Source of the DNA: Pseudomonas jessenii
GTDB lineage: Bacteria; Pseudomonadota; Gammaproteobacteria; Pseudomonadales; Pseudomonadaceae
Reading direction: 5' to 3'
DNA length: 64,000 nucleotides
Assembly (NCBI RefSeq): GCF_002236115.1
Contig: NZ_NIWT01000008.1
Span: 186,001 to 250,000, forward strand
Part shown: positions 52,513-60,613 of the stretch, piece after piece
Position numbering within the stretch: position 1 is the first letter of the stretch
How the letters are laid out: each line of letters starts with the position of its first letter
The notes under the pieces: model-generated
What the model was told of the DNA's origin: nothing
What the model saw: only the letters and a program-made list of their open reading frames with translations
Database searches by the model: none
Position numbers and translations under genes: made by a program

Positions 52513-53440
52513 GATTTTGGTTGCCTGATATGCTGCCATCGCGAGCAAGCTCGCTCCCACATTTGGATTTCTGCCGTGCACAAAATCCGTGTACAACCCA
52601 GATCCCCTGTGGGAGCGGGCTTGCTCGCGAAGAGGCCATCACATCCAACATCTCCACTGACTGACACTCCACCTTCGCGAGCAAGCCCGCTCCTACATTT
52701 GAATTTCTGCCGTGCACAAAATCCGTGTACAGCCCAGATCCCCTGTGGGAGCGAGCTTGCTCGCGATGAGGCCACCACATCCAGCACCATCGTTGACTGA
52801 CACTCCACCATCGCGAGCAAGCTCGCTCCCACACTGGATTTTTGCCATACACAAACTTTGTGGTCACCCGAGATCCCTGTGGGAGCGAGCTTGCTCGCGA
52901 TGAGGCCACCACATCCAGCATCATCGTTGACTGACACTCCGCCATCGCGAGCAAGCTCGCTCCCACATTTGGATTTCTGCCGTGCACAAAATCCGTGTAC
53001 AGCCCAGATCCCCTGTGGGAGCGAGCTTGCTCGCGAAGAGGCCATCACATCCAGCACCATCGTTGACTGACACTCCGCCATCGCGAGCAGGCTCGCTCCC
53101 ACACTGGATTTTTGCCATACACAAACTTTGTGGTCACCCGAGATCCCTGTGGGAGCGAGCTTGCTCGCGATGAGGCCACCACATCCAGCACCATCGTTGA
53201 CTGACACTCCACCATCGCGAGCAAACTCGCTCCCACAGAGATCAAGGCAAGCCCGCACAAATCTGGCACCCACAACCAACCACATGGCATGCGCGCAAAC
53301 ATGTCGCCGCGCCCCCCGGGCGTAGTATCGAACCCGACCTCAGGGCACAACCCGCTCCTGGGCGCCCTGCAATGCAACGCTGAACCCCTCCATTTCTCAC
53401 TAACAACAATAAATCGACCCTCGGGTCGCGGGAGATTTCT
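52513..53440. other. Gene-free region filled by a REP array
   Basis: 928 bp between the chemoreceptor and the permease gene. Bases 52538-53236 are a tandem array of REP elements. The remaining 200 bp hold the permease promoter region and its GGGAG ribosome site (53430-53434). Long open frames here are REP-derived and not genes. Confidence 0.75.
52538..53236. repeat. Tandem array of eleven alternating REP elements
   Basis: Inverted copies near 52538, 52673, 52809, 52942, 53079 and 53212 alternate with forward copies near 52609, 52745, 52879, 53015 and 53149, so each inverted/forward pair repeats with a period of 134-136 bp. Two spacer types alternate: one with CCGTGCACAAAATCCGTGTA, the other with TTTGCCATACACAAACTTTG, in order A A B A B. 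This is a multi-unit REPIN cluster produced by tandem duplication. Confidence 0.9.
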
Positions 53441-54754
53441 GTGCTCAAGAAAAGTGCGCTGGGCTGGCCAAAGATTGCCGGCCTTGGAATTGCGTTGGTG
53501 GTGGCCGGGCAGTTTTCCGGCTGGAACTTCGGGCTGGCGGCCGGTGGCTGGCTGAACATGCTGATCGCCACGTTGTTGATGGCCCTGCTCTGCGGTGGCC
53601 TGGCGTTGTGCGTGGCGGAAATGTCCACCGCGCTGCCCAGTGCTGGCGGTGTATTCGTCTATGCGCAAAGTGCGTTCGGGCCGTTCGTGGGTTACCTCGT
53701 TGGCGTGGCCTGTGCCCTGGCTTTGACCATCGGCACCGGTGCAGCTGCGACCTTTATCTGCGCCTACACCGAATCAATTTTCGGCCTCGGTGGCTGGCCG
53801 GTGAAGATCGCCCTGTTCGCCGTGATCATCGGCATCCACATGCGGGGTGTCGGTGAGGCCATGGCCCTGACGTTCATTGCCGGCGTGATTGCCGTCGTTG
53901 CCCTGCTCACATTTGGCGTGGCCATGGCGCCCCATGTCGAGTTGGCCAATTTGCTGAAGTTGCCCGCCAGCGTCGCAACACCGGTCAGCCTTGGCGGTAT
54001 CTTCGCCTGCGTGCCATTCGCGATCTGGCTGTTCATCACCGTTGAGCAAACCGGCTCGGCCGCCGAGGAGGCGCACAATCCCGGTCGCACCATGCCCCGC
54101 GGCATTCTGGCGGCCATTGGTACGTTGCTGGTGACCGCGCTGGTGGTGCTGGTATGCGCACCGGGTGCCGGTGGTGTCGAGCTGGTCGGTTCGGCAGGCG
54201 ATCCGCTGTACGCCGCGATGTCCAGCAACAGCGCCTTCGGTGAAGGTTCATGGCTGGCCAGGGTGATTGGCTGCGGCGCGGTGTTCGGCCTGATCGCTAC
54301 CTTCTTTTCCCTGGTGTACGCCGCCTCCCGGCAACTGTTCGCCATGGCCCGCGACGGCCTGTTCCCGCAGTGGCTGGGCAAGACCGGCAAACGCGGCACG
54401 CCCTACCCGGCGCTGTTGCTGATCGGTGCCATCGGCCTGCCGCTGTCCGAAGTGGACCCGGCCACGGTGATGCTCGCGGTCGTTTTGCTGCTCAACGTTT
54501 GCTACCTGTTCATTTTCGGCGCGTACCTGCACATCAAACGCAACCAACCGGACCTGCCACGGCCGTTCACACTGGTCGGCGGCAAACTGGTTGCCTGGTT
54601 CGGTCTGGCCCTGACGCTGGTGGTGATCGCCGCCTGCTTCCAGCTCGACATGCTGATGCTGTTCGCCCTGGCGGTGACCTTCACCCTGTGCATTTTCAAT
54701 TACCTGTTGCGCAACCGTCGCGCCACCGTCATCGAGGTTCCAGACCATGCCTGA
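53441..54754 (+). CDS. APC-family amino-acid/amine permease
   Basis: A 437-aa inner-membrane transporter with about twelve helices. Family signs: KIAGLGIALVVAGQFSGWNF at the start, AEMSTALPSAGGVFVYAQSA in helix 3, and GSAAEEAHNPGRTMPRGILA in the middle. It starts with GTG (53441) after GGGAG. The stop overlaps the aminotransferase-like gene by 8 bp, so the operon is tightly coupled. It probably imports the amine or amino alcohol that the next two enzymes break down; ethanolamine-type permeases are the nearest type by eye. Confidence 0.87.
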   Translation: MLKKSALGWPKIAGLGIALVVAGQFSGWNFGLAAGGWLNMLIATLLMALLCGGLALCVAEMSTALPSAGGVFVYAQSAFGPFVGYLVGVACALALTIGTGAAATFICAYTESIFGLGGWPVKIALFAVIIGIHMRGVGEAMALTFIAGVIAVVALLTFGVAMAPHVELANLLKLPASVATPVSLGGIFACVPFAIWLFITVEQTGSAAEEAHNPGRTMPRGILAAIGTLLVTALVVLVCAPGAGGVELVGSAGDPLYAAMSSNSAFGEGSWLARVIGCGAVFGLIATFFSLVYAASRQLFAMARDGLFPQWLGKTGKRGTPYPALLLIGAIGLPLSEVDPATVMLAVVLLLNVCYLFIFGAYLHIKRNQPDLPRPFTLVGGKLVAWFGLALTLVVIAACFQLDMLMLFALAVTFTLCIFNYLLRNRRATVIEVPDHA

Positions 54755-56027
54755 AGACACTCTTTTGCAACGCCGCCATCGCGTGCTCGGCAGCGCCTCG
54801 CCGCTGTTCTACAACAAGCCCTTGCACCTGGTGCGTGGCGAAGGCGTCTGGCTGTTCGACGTCGACGGTCGCCGCTACCTCGACGTCTACAACAACGTGC
54901 CCTGCGTCGGTCACTGTAACCCCCATGTGACCGAGGTCATGCACCGCCAGGCCACCACGCTGAACATCCACACCCGCTACCTGGATGAACACGTGGTGCG
55001 CTACGCCGAGCGCCTGACCGCGACCTTCGCCGCGCCGCTGGACACCGTGATGTTCACCTGCACCGGCAGCGAGGCCAATGAACTGGCGCTGCGCCTGGCG
55101 CGGTTCGCCAGTGGCGGCACCGGCATCATCGTCAGCGACTACAACTACCACGGCAACTCGGCATCGCTGGCCGAAGTCACCACTGCCCTGCCCTCGCCGG
55201 AACCCTTCGCCGCCCATGCCCGGGCCGTGCCGATTCCGTGCCTGTACCACGCACCGGCCGGCACCGCCGAAGCGCAACTGGCCGAGCAGTACGCGGCCAA
55301 CATCGCGGCGGCGATTGCCTCGATGCAAGCCCAGGGCATTCGCCCCGCCGCGCTGCTGATCGACACCTTGTTCGCCAACGAAGGGCTGCCACGGGTACCG
55401 GCCAGCTTCGTCAACAAGGCGGCGGCGCTGATCCGTGCAGCAGGCGGATTGTTCATCGCCGATGAAGTGCAGTCCGGTTTCGGCCGTACCGGCGATCACC
55501 TGTGGGGCCATCAGGCCCACGGCGTGGTGCCGGATATCGTCACCCTTGGTAAACCGATGGGTAACGGCTATCCACTGGCCGGGTTGATCACCCACAAGGC
55601 GCTGGTCGAATCCTTCGGTCGCCACGCCATGTACTTCAACACCTTCGGCGGCTCGCCGGTCGCGGCAGCGGTTGGCATGGCGGTGCTGGATGTGATCGAA
55701 GAACAGCAACTGCTGAAAAACGCACAAAACGTCGGTGCCTATGTGCAACAACGCCTGCAGGTGTTGGCCGGCAAGCACTCGATCATCGGCGACGTGCGCG
55801 GCAAGGGTCTGTTCTTCGCCATGGAGCTGGTACGTGACCACGCCAGCAAGGAACCGGCTGGACTGGAGGCGCGCAAGGTGGTCAACGACATGCGCGAGAA
55901 CGGCGTGCTGATCAGCAAGATCGGCGCTGGCGACAACATTCTCAAGCTGCGCCCGCCGCTGGTATTCAGCCGCGACCACGCTGACTTGTTCGTCGACACA
56001 CTGGACAGCGCCCTGAGCGCGATTTGA
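54747..56027 (+). CDS. Class III PLP enzyme (aminotransferase or phospho-lyase)
   Basis: A 426-aa fold-type I PLP enzyme of aminotransferase class III. The PLP Lys is in VTLGKPMGNGYPLAG (about residue 271), DEVQSGFGRTG holds the cofactor-binding Asp, and FTCTGSEANELALRLAR is the phosphate-binding region. Human AGXT2L1/AGXT2L2 in this class are not aminotransferases but phospho-lyases for phosphoethanolamine and phosphohydroxylysine. The kinase-like gene 10 bp downstream makes that reaction plausible here. A plain omega-aminotransferase remains possible. Confidence 0.85.
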   Translation: MPEDTLLQRRHRVLGSASPLFYNKPLHLVRGEGVWLFDVDGRRYLDVYNNVPCVGHCNPHVTEVMHRQATTLNIHTRYLDEHVVRYAERLTATFAAPLDTVMFTCTGSEANELALRLARFASGGTGIIVSDYNYHGNSASLAEVTTALPSPEPFAAHARAVPIPCLYHAPAGTAEAQLAEQYAANIAAAIASMQAQGIRPAALLIDTLFANEGLPRVPASFVNKAAALIRAAGGLFIADEVQSGFGRTGDHLWGHQAHGVVPDIVTLGKPMGNGYPLAGLITHKALVESFGRHAMYFNTFGGSPVAAAVGMAVLDVIEEQQLLKNAQNVGAYVQQRLQVLAGKHSIIGDVRGKGLFFAMELVRDHASKEPAGLEARKVVNDMRENGVLISKIGAGDNILKLRPPLVFSRDHADLFVDTLDSALSAI

Positions 56028-56036
56028 GGCCCTGCC

Positions 56037-57053
56037 ATGACTGAATTCCACACCCTGCCCCATGACCAGCAAGTCACCCGTCTGCACGAACTGGCGCGCC
56101 ATGCCCTGCAACAGTGGAACGGCGAATTCGCCGACATCGAACTGGTGAAATTCCGCGAGAACGCAGTGTTCTCGGCCCGCCGTCACGACGGTCAGCGCGT
56201 CGCCCTGCGCATCCATCGCAATGGTTATCACTGCGAGGCCGCACTGCGTTCCGAGCTGCAATGGATGGAAGCCCTGGCCAGCGCAGGTATTACCGTGCCG
56301 CAGATTATCCGCGCACAGAATGAAAGCCATCTGATCGAAGTCACCCACCAGGCCATCGGCGAGCCGCGCCACATCGACATGCTCGCCTGGCTGCCCGGCG
56401 CGACCACCGGCACCTCGGAGAACGGGGTGCAGGCCGATACCGAAATCGATTTTCTGTTCAGTGAAGCCGGCGCCATTGCCGCGCGTATTCACCTGCATTC
56501 AGCGGAATGGCAACAACCGGACGAGTTTGTCCGGCATGCCTGGGATGAAGAAGGCCTGATCGGCGCCAATCCGTTCTGGGGGCGTTTCTGGGAGCTGGAG
56601 CAGCTGAGCGACGAGCAACGGGATCTGCTGCAACAGGCCCGGCGTACGGCGCGCAAGGACTTGCGCCAGTACGGTCGGCACCTGGGCAACTTCGGCATGA
56701 TTCACGCGGATCTGGTGCCAGAGAACCTGCTGATCGAGGGCCCGCAACTGCGCCTGATCGACTTCGACGATGCGGGGTTTGGCTGGCACATGTTCGAGTT
56801 GGCCACGGCGCTGTACTTCTGCCTGGATGACCCGCGCTTTGATCAGATCAAGGTGGCGCTGCTCGACGGCTACAACGCGGTCAAGCCGCTGACCGAGGCG
56901 GATCGCAAGACACTGGCGTTGTTCCTGATGCTGCGTGGCACCACGTACCTGGGCTGGATTCACACCCGCCAGGGCACGCCGACAGCGATTGAAATGGCGC
57001 CGATGCTGATTGAGCGGGCTTGCTTGTTGGCTCGGGAGTATTTGCAGGCCTGA
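56037..57053 (+). CDS. APH-type kinase, amino-alcohol/hydroxylysine kinase-like
   Basis: A 338-aa phosphotransferase of the aminoglycoside/choline kinase fold. The catalytic HADLVPENL (about residues 222-230) and metal-binding IDFDDAG are intact. VALRIHRNGYH (about 57-67) looks like the ATP-binding strand. Overall layout matches hydroxylysine kinase (AGPHD1/HYKK) and related YihE-like kinases. In an operon with a class III PLP enzyme and a permease, it would phosphorylate an amino alcohol before elimination to an aldehyde. The substrate is inferred, not proven. Confidence 0.82.
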   Translation: MTEFHTLPHDQQVTRLHELARHALQQWNGEFADIELVKFRENAVFSARRHDGQRVALRIHRNGYHCEAALRSELQWMEALASAGITVPQIIRAQNESHLIEVTHQAIGEPRHIDMLAWLPGATTGTSENGVQADTEIDFLFSEAGAIAARIHLHSAEWQQPDEFVRHAWDEEGLIGANPFWGRFWELEQLSDEQRDLLQQARRTARKDLRQYGRHLGNFGMIHADLVPENLLIEGPQLRLIDFDDAGFGWHMFELATALYFCLDDPRFDQIKVALLDGYNAVKPLTEADRKTLALFLMLRGTTYLGWIHTRQGTPTAIEMAPMLIERACLLAREYLQA

Positions 57054-57063
57054 TACATCGAAA

Positions 57064-57237
57064 TCGCGAGCAGGTCGGATCGCCGCACCGTCGCTCCCAC
57101 ACTGGATTTCAGTGAACTCAGAACTTGTGTTCGACGACGATCCACTGTGGGAGCGAGCTTGCTCGCGATGGGGTCATCACATCCAGCATCATTGCTGACA
57201 GATACTCCGCTATCGCGAGCAAGCTCGCTCCCACAGT
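57064..57237. repeat. REP cluster with an interrupted variant
   Basis: The first element (57064-57100) has GTCGGATCGCCGCACC inserted in the stem loop, between GCGAGCAG and GTCGCTCCCAC. A normal forward copy (from 57147) and inverted copy (to 57236) follow. Confidence 0.82.
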
Positions 57238-57246
57238 GTTTAGTGG

Positions 57247-57543
57247 TTAACCGGGCCGATCGACCTGATCCAGCGCCCGATTCACCGCCAACTCCCCCAG
57301 CATGATGACTTGCGCGATGCCCAGCAGGGTGTTGCGGTGCGTGCCTTCCAGAAAACCCGCCAGATCGTTGGCCATGACACTGGCTGAAGCGAGTGATTCG
57401 CAGGCGTGGGCCAGCAGGGTTGCTGTGTTGATGTCGGGGTTGATGGTGAACAGTGTGGAGGGTTTGTGCGAGGTGGCCATGATGTGAGCGGCCGGGTTGG
57501 GGCAGGAATCGTTGTCTGGTGGATCAGGCGTAACCTTGAACAT
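57247..57543 (-). CDS. DUF6124 family protein
   Basis: A 98-aa protein of the Pseudomonas-specific DUF6124 (formerly DUF3077) family: MFKVTPDPP at the start, TLFTINPDINTATLLAHACE, SLASASVMANDLAGFLEGTH and GIAQVIMLGELAVNRALDQV. It is shorter than most members, which have a longer charged linker after residue 20. Several copies per genome are common; function unknown. It is preceded by a structured leader region (57560-57720). Confidence 0.78.
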   Translation of the reverse strand: MFKVTPDPPDNDSCPNPAAHIMATSHKPSTLFTINPDINTATLLAHACESLASASVMANDLAGFLEGTHRNTLLGIAQVIMLGELAVNRALDQVDRPG

Positions 57544-57579
57544 GATGTTCTTTTCCGTTGTGATGCAACCACACCGTCG

Positions 57580-57699
57580 CTGCTAAACGAGGGGGTGGCG
57601 GCTGTACGCAGGTTAGCAGACCGGGGAAAAGAAGAAAGCCGGCGCGCCCAAGGGCGCCCTGCGCACAGCCACCATCAAATGCAGGTATGGAATACCTGC
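57580..57699 (-). promoter_or_regulatory. Candidate structured 5' leader or small RNA
   Basis: Three nested or consecutive hairpins upstream of the DUF6124 start (57543), including perfect 7-bp CTGCTAA/TTAGCAG and 8-bp GCAGGTAT/ATACCTGC stems. The density of stems is unlike the REP elements around it and suggests a regulated mRNA leader. Confidence 0.35.
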
Positions 57700-57903
57700 C
57701 TGACGGACACTCGTACGACCTTCAAATACCACGGGCTGCTAAACCCGATCACTGGGAATCAGTGACGCGGACCAAGTTACCGATGGCCTCCAGGGCGCAC
57801 AAGCCGGCGGATTCTGGCGTAGCTGTAGGCAATGACGCAAGGCGTTGTGGCTTGCAGGAAGTTACTCCTACAGCCGTTAAACATGCATTCCAAACTGGCA
57901 CCG

Positions 57904-57999
57904 CCATCGCGAGCAAGCTCGCTCCCACAGTTGATCTCAGTCGTACACAAACTTTGTGTTCACTACAGATTCCTGTGGGAGCGAGCTTGCTCGCGATGA
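57904..57999. repeat. REP pair
   Basis: Inverted copy (57906-57929) then forward copy (57972-57998). Confidence 0.9.
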
Positions 58000-58017
58000 A
58001 CGATAACGCGGTCTTGC

Positions 58018-58527
58018 TCAAGCTGCACTGGCATGCTCAACGCGATGAAACAACCGGTTGAAATACACCAGGCTATCGCGTGGCTCGCGCACGCCCACCT
58101 TCGTCAGCTCCACGAACATCACCGAATGCGACCCCACTTCCTTGCACTCGCTGATACGCCCTTCGAGCTGCACCAGGGCATCGCGCAGCACCGGCACATC
58201 CGCCGCGCCGTCGTCCCACAGGTCCCAGGCAAAACGCTCGGCCATCGGCACCTGGGTCATGCCGGCGAAATGACGGGCCAGTTCTTCCTGCTCGCCACAC
58301 AGCACGTTGACGCACAGATGGCCGTTGGTGCGGAACACGTCGTGGGTGGCGCTGTTGCGGTTGACGCACACCAGCACGGTGGGTGGCGAGTCGGTCACCG
58401 AGCACACGGCGCTGGCGGTGATGCCGCAACGACCGCCGGGGCCGTTGGTGGTGATGATGTTCACCGCGGCAGGCAGCTGCGCCATGGCGTTGCGAAAGTC
58501 GATTTGCTGCTGGCTCAGGTCGGCCAT
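58018..58527 (-). CDS. Flavin reductase (HpaC/IacG-like)
   Basis: A 169-aa NAD(P)H:flavin oxidoreductase domain protein. FRNAMAQLPAAVNIITTNGP, GITASAVCSVTDSPPTVLVC and NRNSATHDVFRTNGHLCVNVL match HpaC-type reductases that supply FADH2 to aromatic monooxygenases. No monooxygenase is beside it in the window. A dioxygenase operon resembling iacCDEF lies 2 kb away, and the iac cluster includes a flavin reductase (IacG), so it may belong to that pathway. Confidence 0.83.
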   Translation of the reverse strand: MADLSQQQIDFRNAMAQLPAAVNIITTNGPGGRCGITASAVCSVTDSPPTVLVCVNRNSATHDVFRTNGHLCVNVLCGEQEELARHFAGMTQVPMAERFAWDLWDDGAADVPVLRDALVQLEGRISECKEVGSHSVMFVELTKVGVREPRDSLVYFNRLFHRVEHASAA

Positions 58528-58786
58528 GTCGATGCCCCTTCCTTCAGGAGGACCGCTATCTGGCGGCCCGTAGGTGATGGAACAAGACTAAGGCTGCGGG
58601 TGCGCCGCAACCATTCTGACGATCCCCATGGCAGGGTTGGGTTTCCGCTAGTCGACTAGGTGGTTTCTTTATCGCAAGGGCCGGCCACAGTGGGTATTCT
58701 GCATACAGGCTCCAGAACGATGAGCCGATGCGTGCCGCGCGTTCGCGTGCGAAAACAATAATTAGAAAACTTTCGTGGCAGCCCCG

Positions 58787-59416
58787 ATGGAAATCCGAAA
58801 ACCGATTGTTTATATCGTTGACGACGACAAGGACCTGCGAACCTCACTGGCCTGGTTGCTGGAGTCGGTGAGCGTGCAGGCGCAGTGCTTTGCCGGCGCC
58901 GAAGAGTTCCTCAGCCAGTACGACCCCAAGCAGCCCGCCTGCCTGGTGCTCGACGTGCGCATGCCGGAGACCAGCGGTTTCCAGTTGCAGGAAATCCTCA
59001 ACCAGCGCGGCAGTACCTTGCCGACCATTTTCGTCTCGGCCCATGGCGATATTCCGATGTCGGTCACGGCGATGAAGAACGGCGCGCTGGATTTCGTCGA
59101 GAAGCCCTACAACCCGCAGCAGATGATCGACCGCATCCAGGCCGCGCTGAAGACCGCCGTGCACGCCCAGGCCGATCAGCAGCAGCGTCAGAACCTGCAG
59201 AGCAAGCTGGCACTGCTGACCAGCCGTGAGCGGGAAGTGTTGATGCTGGTGATCGATGGCAAGGCCAGCAAGGTGATTGCCCGGGAGCTCAACATCAGCG
59301 TGAAGACCGTTGATGTGCACCGCACCAAGATCAAGGAAAAGATGGGTGTGTCCAGCATCGCCATGCTGGTGCGCGAGGTGCTGCATTTACCGGTGGATGA
59401 GCCGGTGCGGCACTGA
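58787..59416 (+). CDS. FixJ/StyR-type response regulator
   Basis: A 209-aa two-component regulator. Receiver domain at residues 6-120 with acidic pocket VDDDKD, phosphoacceptor Asp in CLVLDVRMPE and Lys in FVEKPYN. LuxR-type HTH at about 145-200 (LTSREREVLMLVIDGKASKV, ELNISVKTVDVHRTKIKEKM). Related proteins (StyR, TodT) control aromatic catabolism. It is divergent from the flavin reductase; no sensor kinase gene is in the window. The ATG at 58787 is chosen over an in-frame GTG at 58775; neither has a strong ribosome site. Confidence 0.88.
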   Translation: MEIRKPIVYIVDDDKDLRTSLAWLLESVSVQAQCFAGAEEFLSQYDPKQPACLVLDVRMPETSGFQLQEILNQRGSTLPTIFVSAHGDIPMSVTAMKNGALDFVEKPYNPQQMIDRIQAALKTAVHAQADQQQRQNLQSKLALLTSREREVLMLVIDGKASKVIARELNISVKTVDVHRTKIKEKMGVSSIAMLVREVLHLPVDEPVRH

Positions 59417-59442
59417 GTGATTTGCAGCGGTCATGAGGCCGA

Positions 59443-59520
59443 CATCGCGAGCAAGCTCGCTCCCACATTGGCTCTGTGTACGACGCAGATCCACTGTGGG
59501 AGCGAGCTTGCTCGCGATGG
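59443..59520. repeat. REP pair
   Basis: Inverted copy (59445-59466) then forward copy (59495-59519), between two convergent genes. Confidence 0.9.
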
Positions 59521-59543
59521 GGCCAGCCCATTCAACATCGAAT

Positions 59544-60461
59544 TCAGCAGCTATAGCGCTTGCGATAAGCACCCGGCGACACACCAAAGCGCGATTTGAA
59601 GGCCGACGAGAAGTAGCTCGAATCCGAGAAGCCCCACGCATAACACAGTGCCGATAGCTTCTGCTCGACATCGGCGCGACGCAGGTTTTCGGCGCAGAAG
59701 TCCAGGCGGCGGTGCTTGATATATTGCGCCACCACCAGGCCGCGCTTGGAGAACATCCGGTACAGGCCGCGCACGGAAATCCCGACTTCACGGGCGATCA
59801 GCTCGGGGCACAGTTCTTCGTCGCTGAGGTGGGCGTCGATGAAGGCGATGATCTTGCGGAACTGCCGCTCATGGGCGTCTGCACCGCCGTCCCGGGCGCT
59901 GATGCCCGGCAGCAACAGACTGGCCAGGGCATCGAGCACGGCCTCGCTTTCCTGCATGTCCAGCCCTTCCTGCTGGCGGGTGTCCAGCACCAGTTTGTTG
60001 GCCATCGCCGCCAGGGGGCTGCCGGCCGCGATGCGCGTGGCGCAGTTGACGGTATTGAAGTGCGAACCCCGCTCGACCACCTGACGCGGAAGAATCAGCG
60101 ACAGCTGTCGGCAATCGTCGTTGTAGATCATGTCGCTCGGACGGCTGGCGTCGATCAGGGCGATGTCGCCACAGCCCAGTTGCGCGCGGTTGTCGCCCTG
60201 CTCCAGTTGCGAGCTGCCGCGCATCTGGAACACCGCGTAGTAGTGGCCGTCACTGCTGGTGCTGACGTCCTTGCTGGTGCGGTACAAATGCACGTGCGCC
60301 ATGTCGACCACACTCAGGTTGATCGCACCGCTGCGAAATTCCGCCAGTTCGCCGTAGAAATCGGTGTCCAGCGCCCGGGCATCGAAACGCCCACAGGCCT
60401 GGTTCACCTGGCTCAACCAACTTTCGAACGCCTCGTTGCGCACCGTCGATGCTGTAATCAT
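59544..60461 (-). CDS. AraC-family activator, FeaR-like paralogue
   Basis: A 305-aa regulator with the same layout as the one at 47819: AraC_binding_2 region (about residues 30-190) and HTH pair (IAREVGISVRGLYRMFSKRG, LCYAWGFSDSSYFSSAFKS) ending GVSPGAYRKRYSC. The two share most residues in the HTH half. It lies downstream of the dioxygenase reductase gene on the same strand (152-bp gap) and is the likely activator of the dioxygenase operon. Confidence 0.85.
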   Translation of the reverse strand: MITASTVRNEAFESWLSQVNQACGRFDARALDTDFYGELAEFRSGAINLSVVDMAHVHLYRTSKDVSTSSDGHYYAVFQMRGSSQLEQGDNRAQLGCGDIALIDASRPSDMIYNDDCRQLSLILPRQVVERGSHFNTVNCATRIAAGSPLAAMANKLVLDTRQQEGLDMQESEAVLDALASLLLPGISARDGGADAHERQFRKIIAFIDAHLSDEELCPELIAREVGISVRGLYRMFSKRGLVVAQYIKHRRLDFCAENLRRADVEQKLSALCYAWGFSDSSYFSSAFKSRFGVSPGAYRKRYSC

Positions 60462-60613
60462 GTCCGCAAAGCCTCACGTTTTTGTTGTTATTTTTCGACC
60501 GCTTCATCGAGCGGTTCGTCAAAACGGTTGTTTCTGTAGCCATCTCCTCCTTCGACGGCCGCCGGGCGCCCATTCAACAGGCTCCGGCCCAAGCTTTCCA
60601 GTCGACCTACGGG

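Larger units (their letters stand above)
57544..58017. other. Structured leader region of DUF6124 gene plus REP pair
   Basis: 474 bp. Hairpins: CTGCTAA/TTAGCAG (57580-57619), a GGCGC-GCCC stem near 57640-57660, and GCAGGTAT/ATACCTGC (57681-57699). A further CTGCTAAAC lies at 57736. A REP pair occupies 57904-57999. A plus-strand frame through the hairpins is not credible as a gene. Confidence 0.5.

Noticed and set aside
52538..53236. Regular repeats that could be mistaken for a CRISPR array
   Set aside because: Repeats alternate in orientation, the spacers recur and are not unique, and the core is the Pseudomonas REP palindrome; no cas genes nearby.
54729..56498. 589-codon open frame on the minus strand opposite the PLP enzyme and kinase
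   Set aside because: Antisense shadow of two well-conserved enzymes; product has no recognisable domain.
57406..57765. Plus-strand frame through the DUF6124 leader
   Set aside because: Runs antisense through the DUF6124 coding end and through hairpins; no start signal. The conservation-like look is better explained by a structured RNA.
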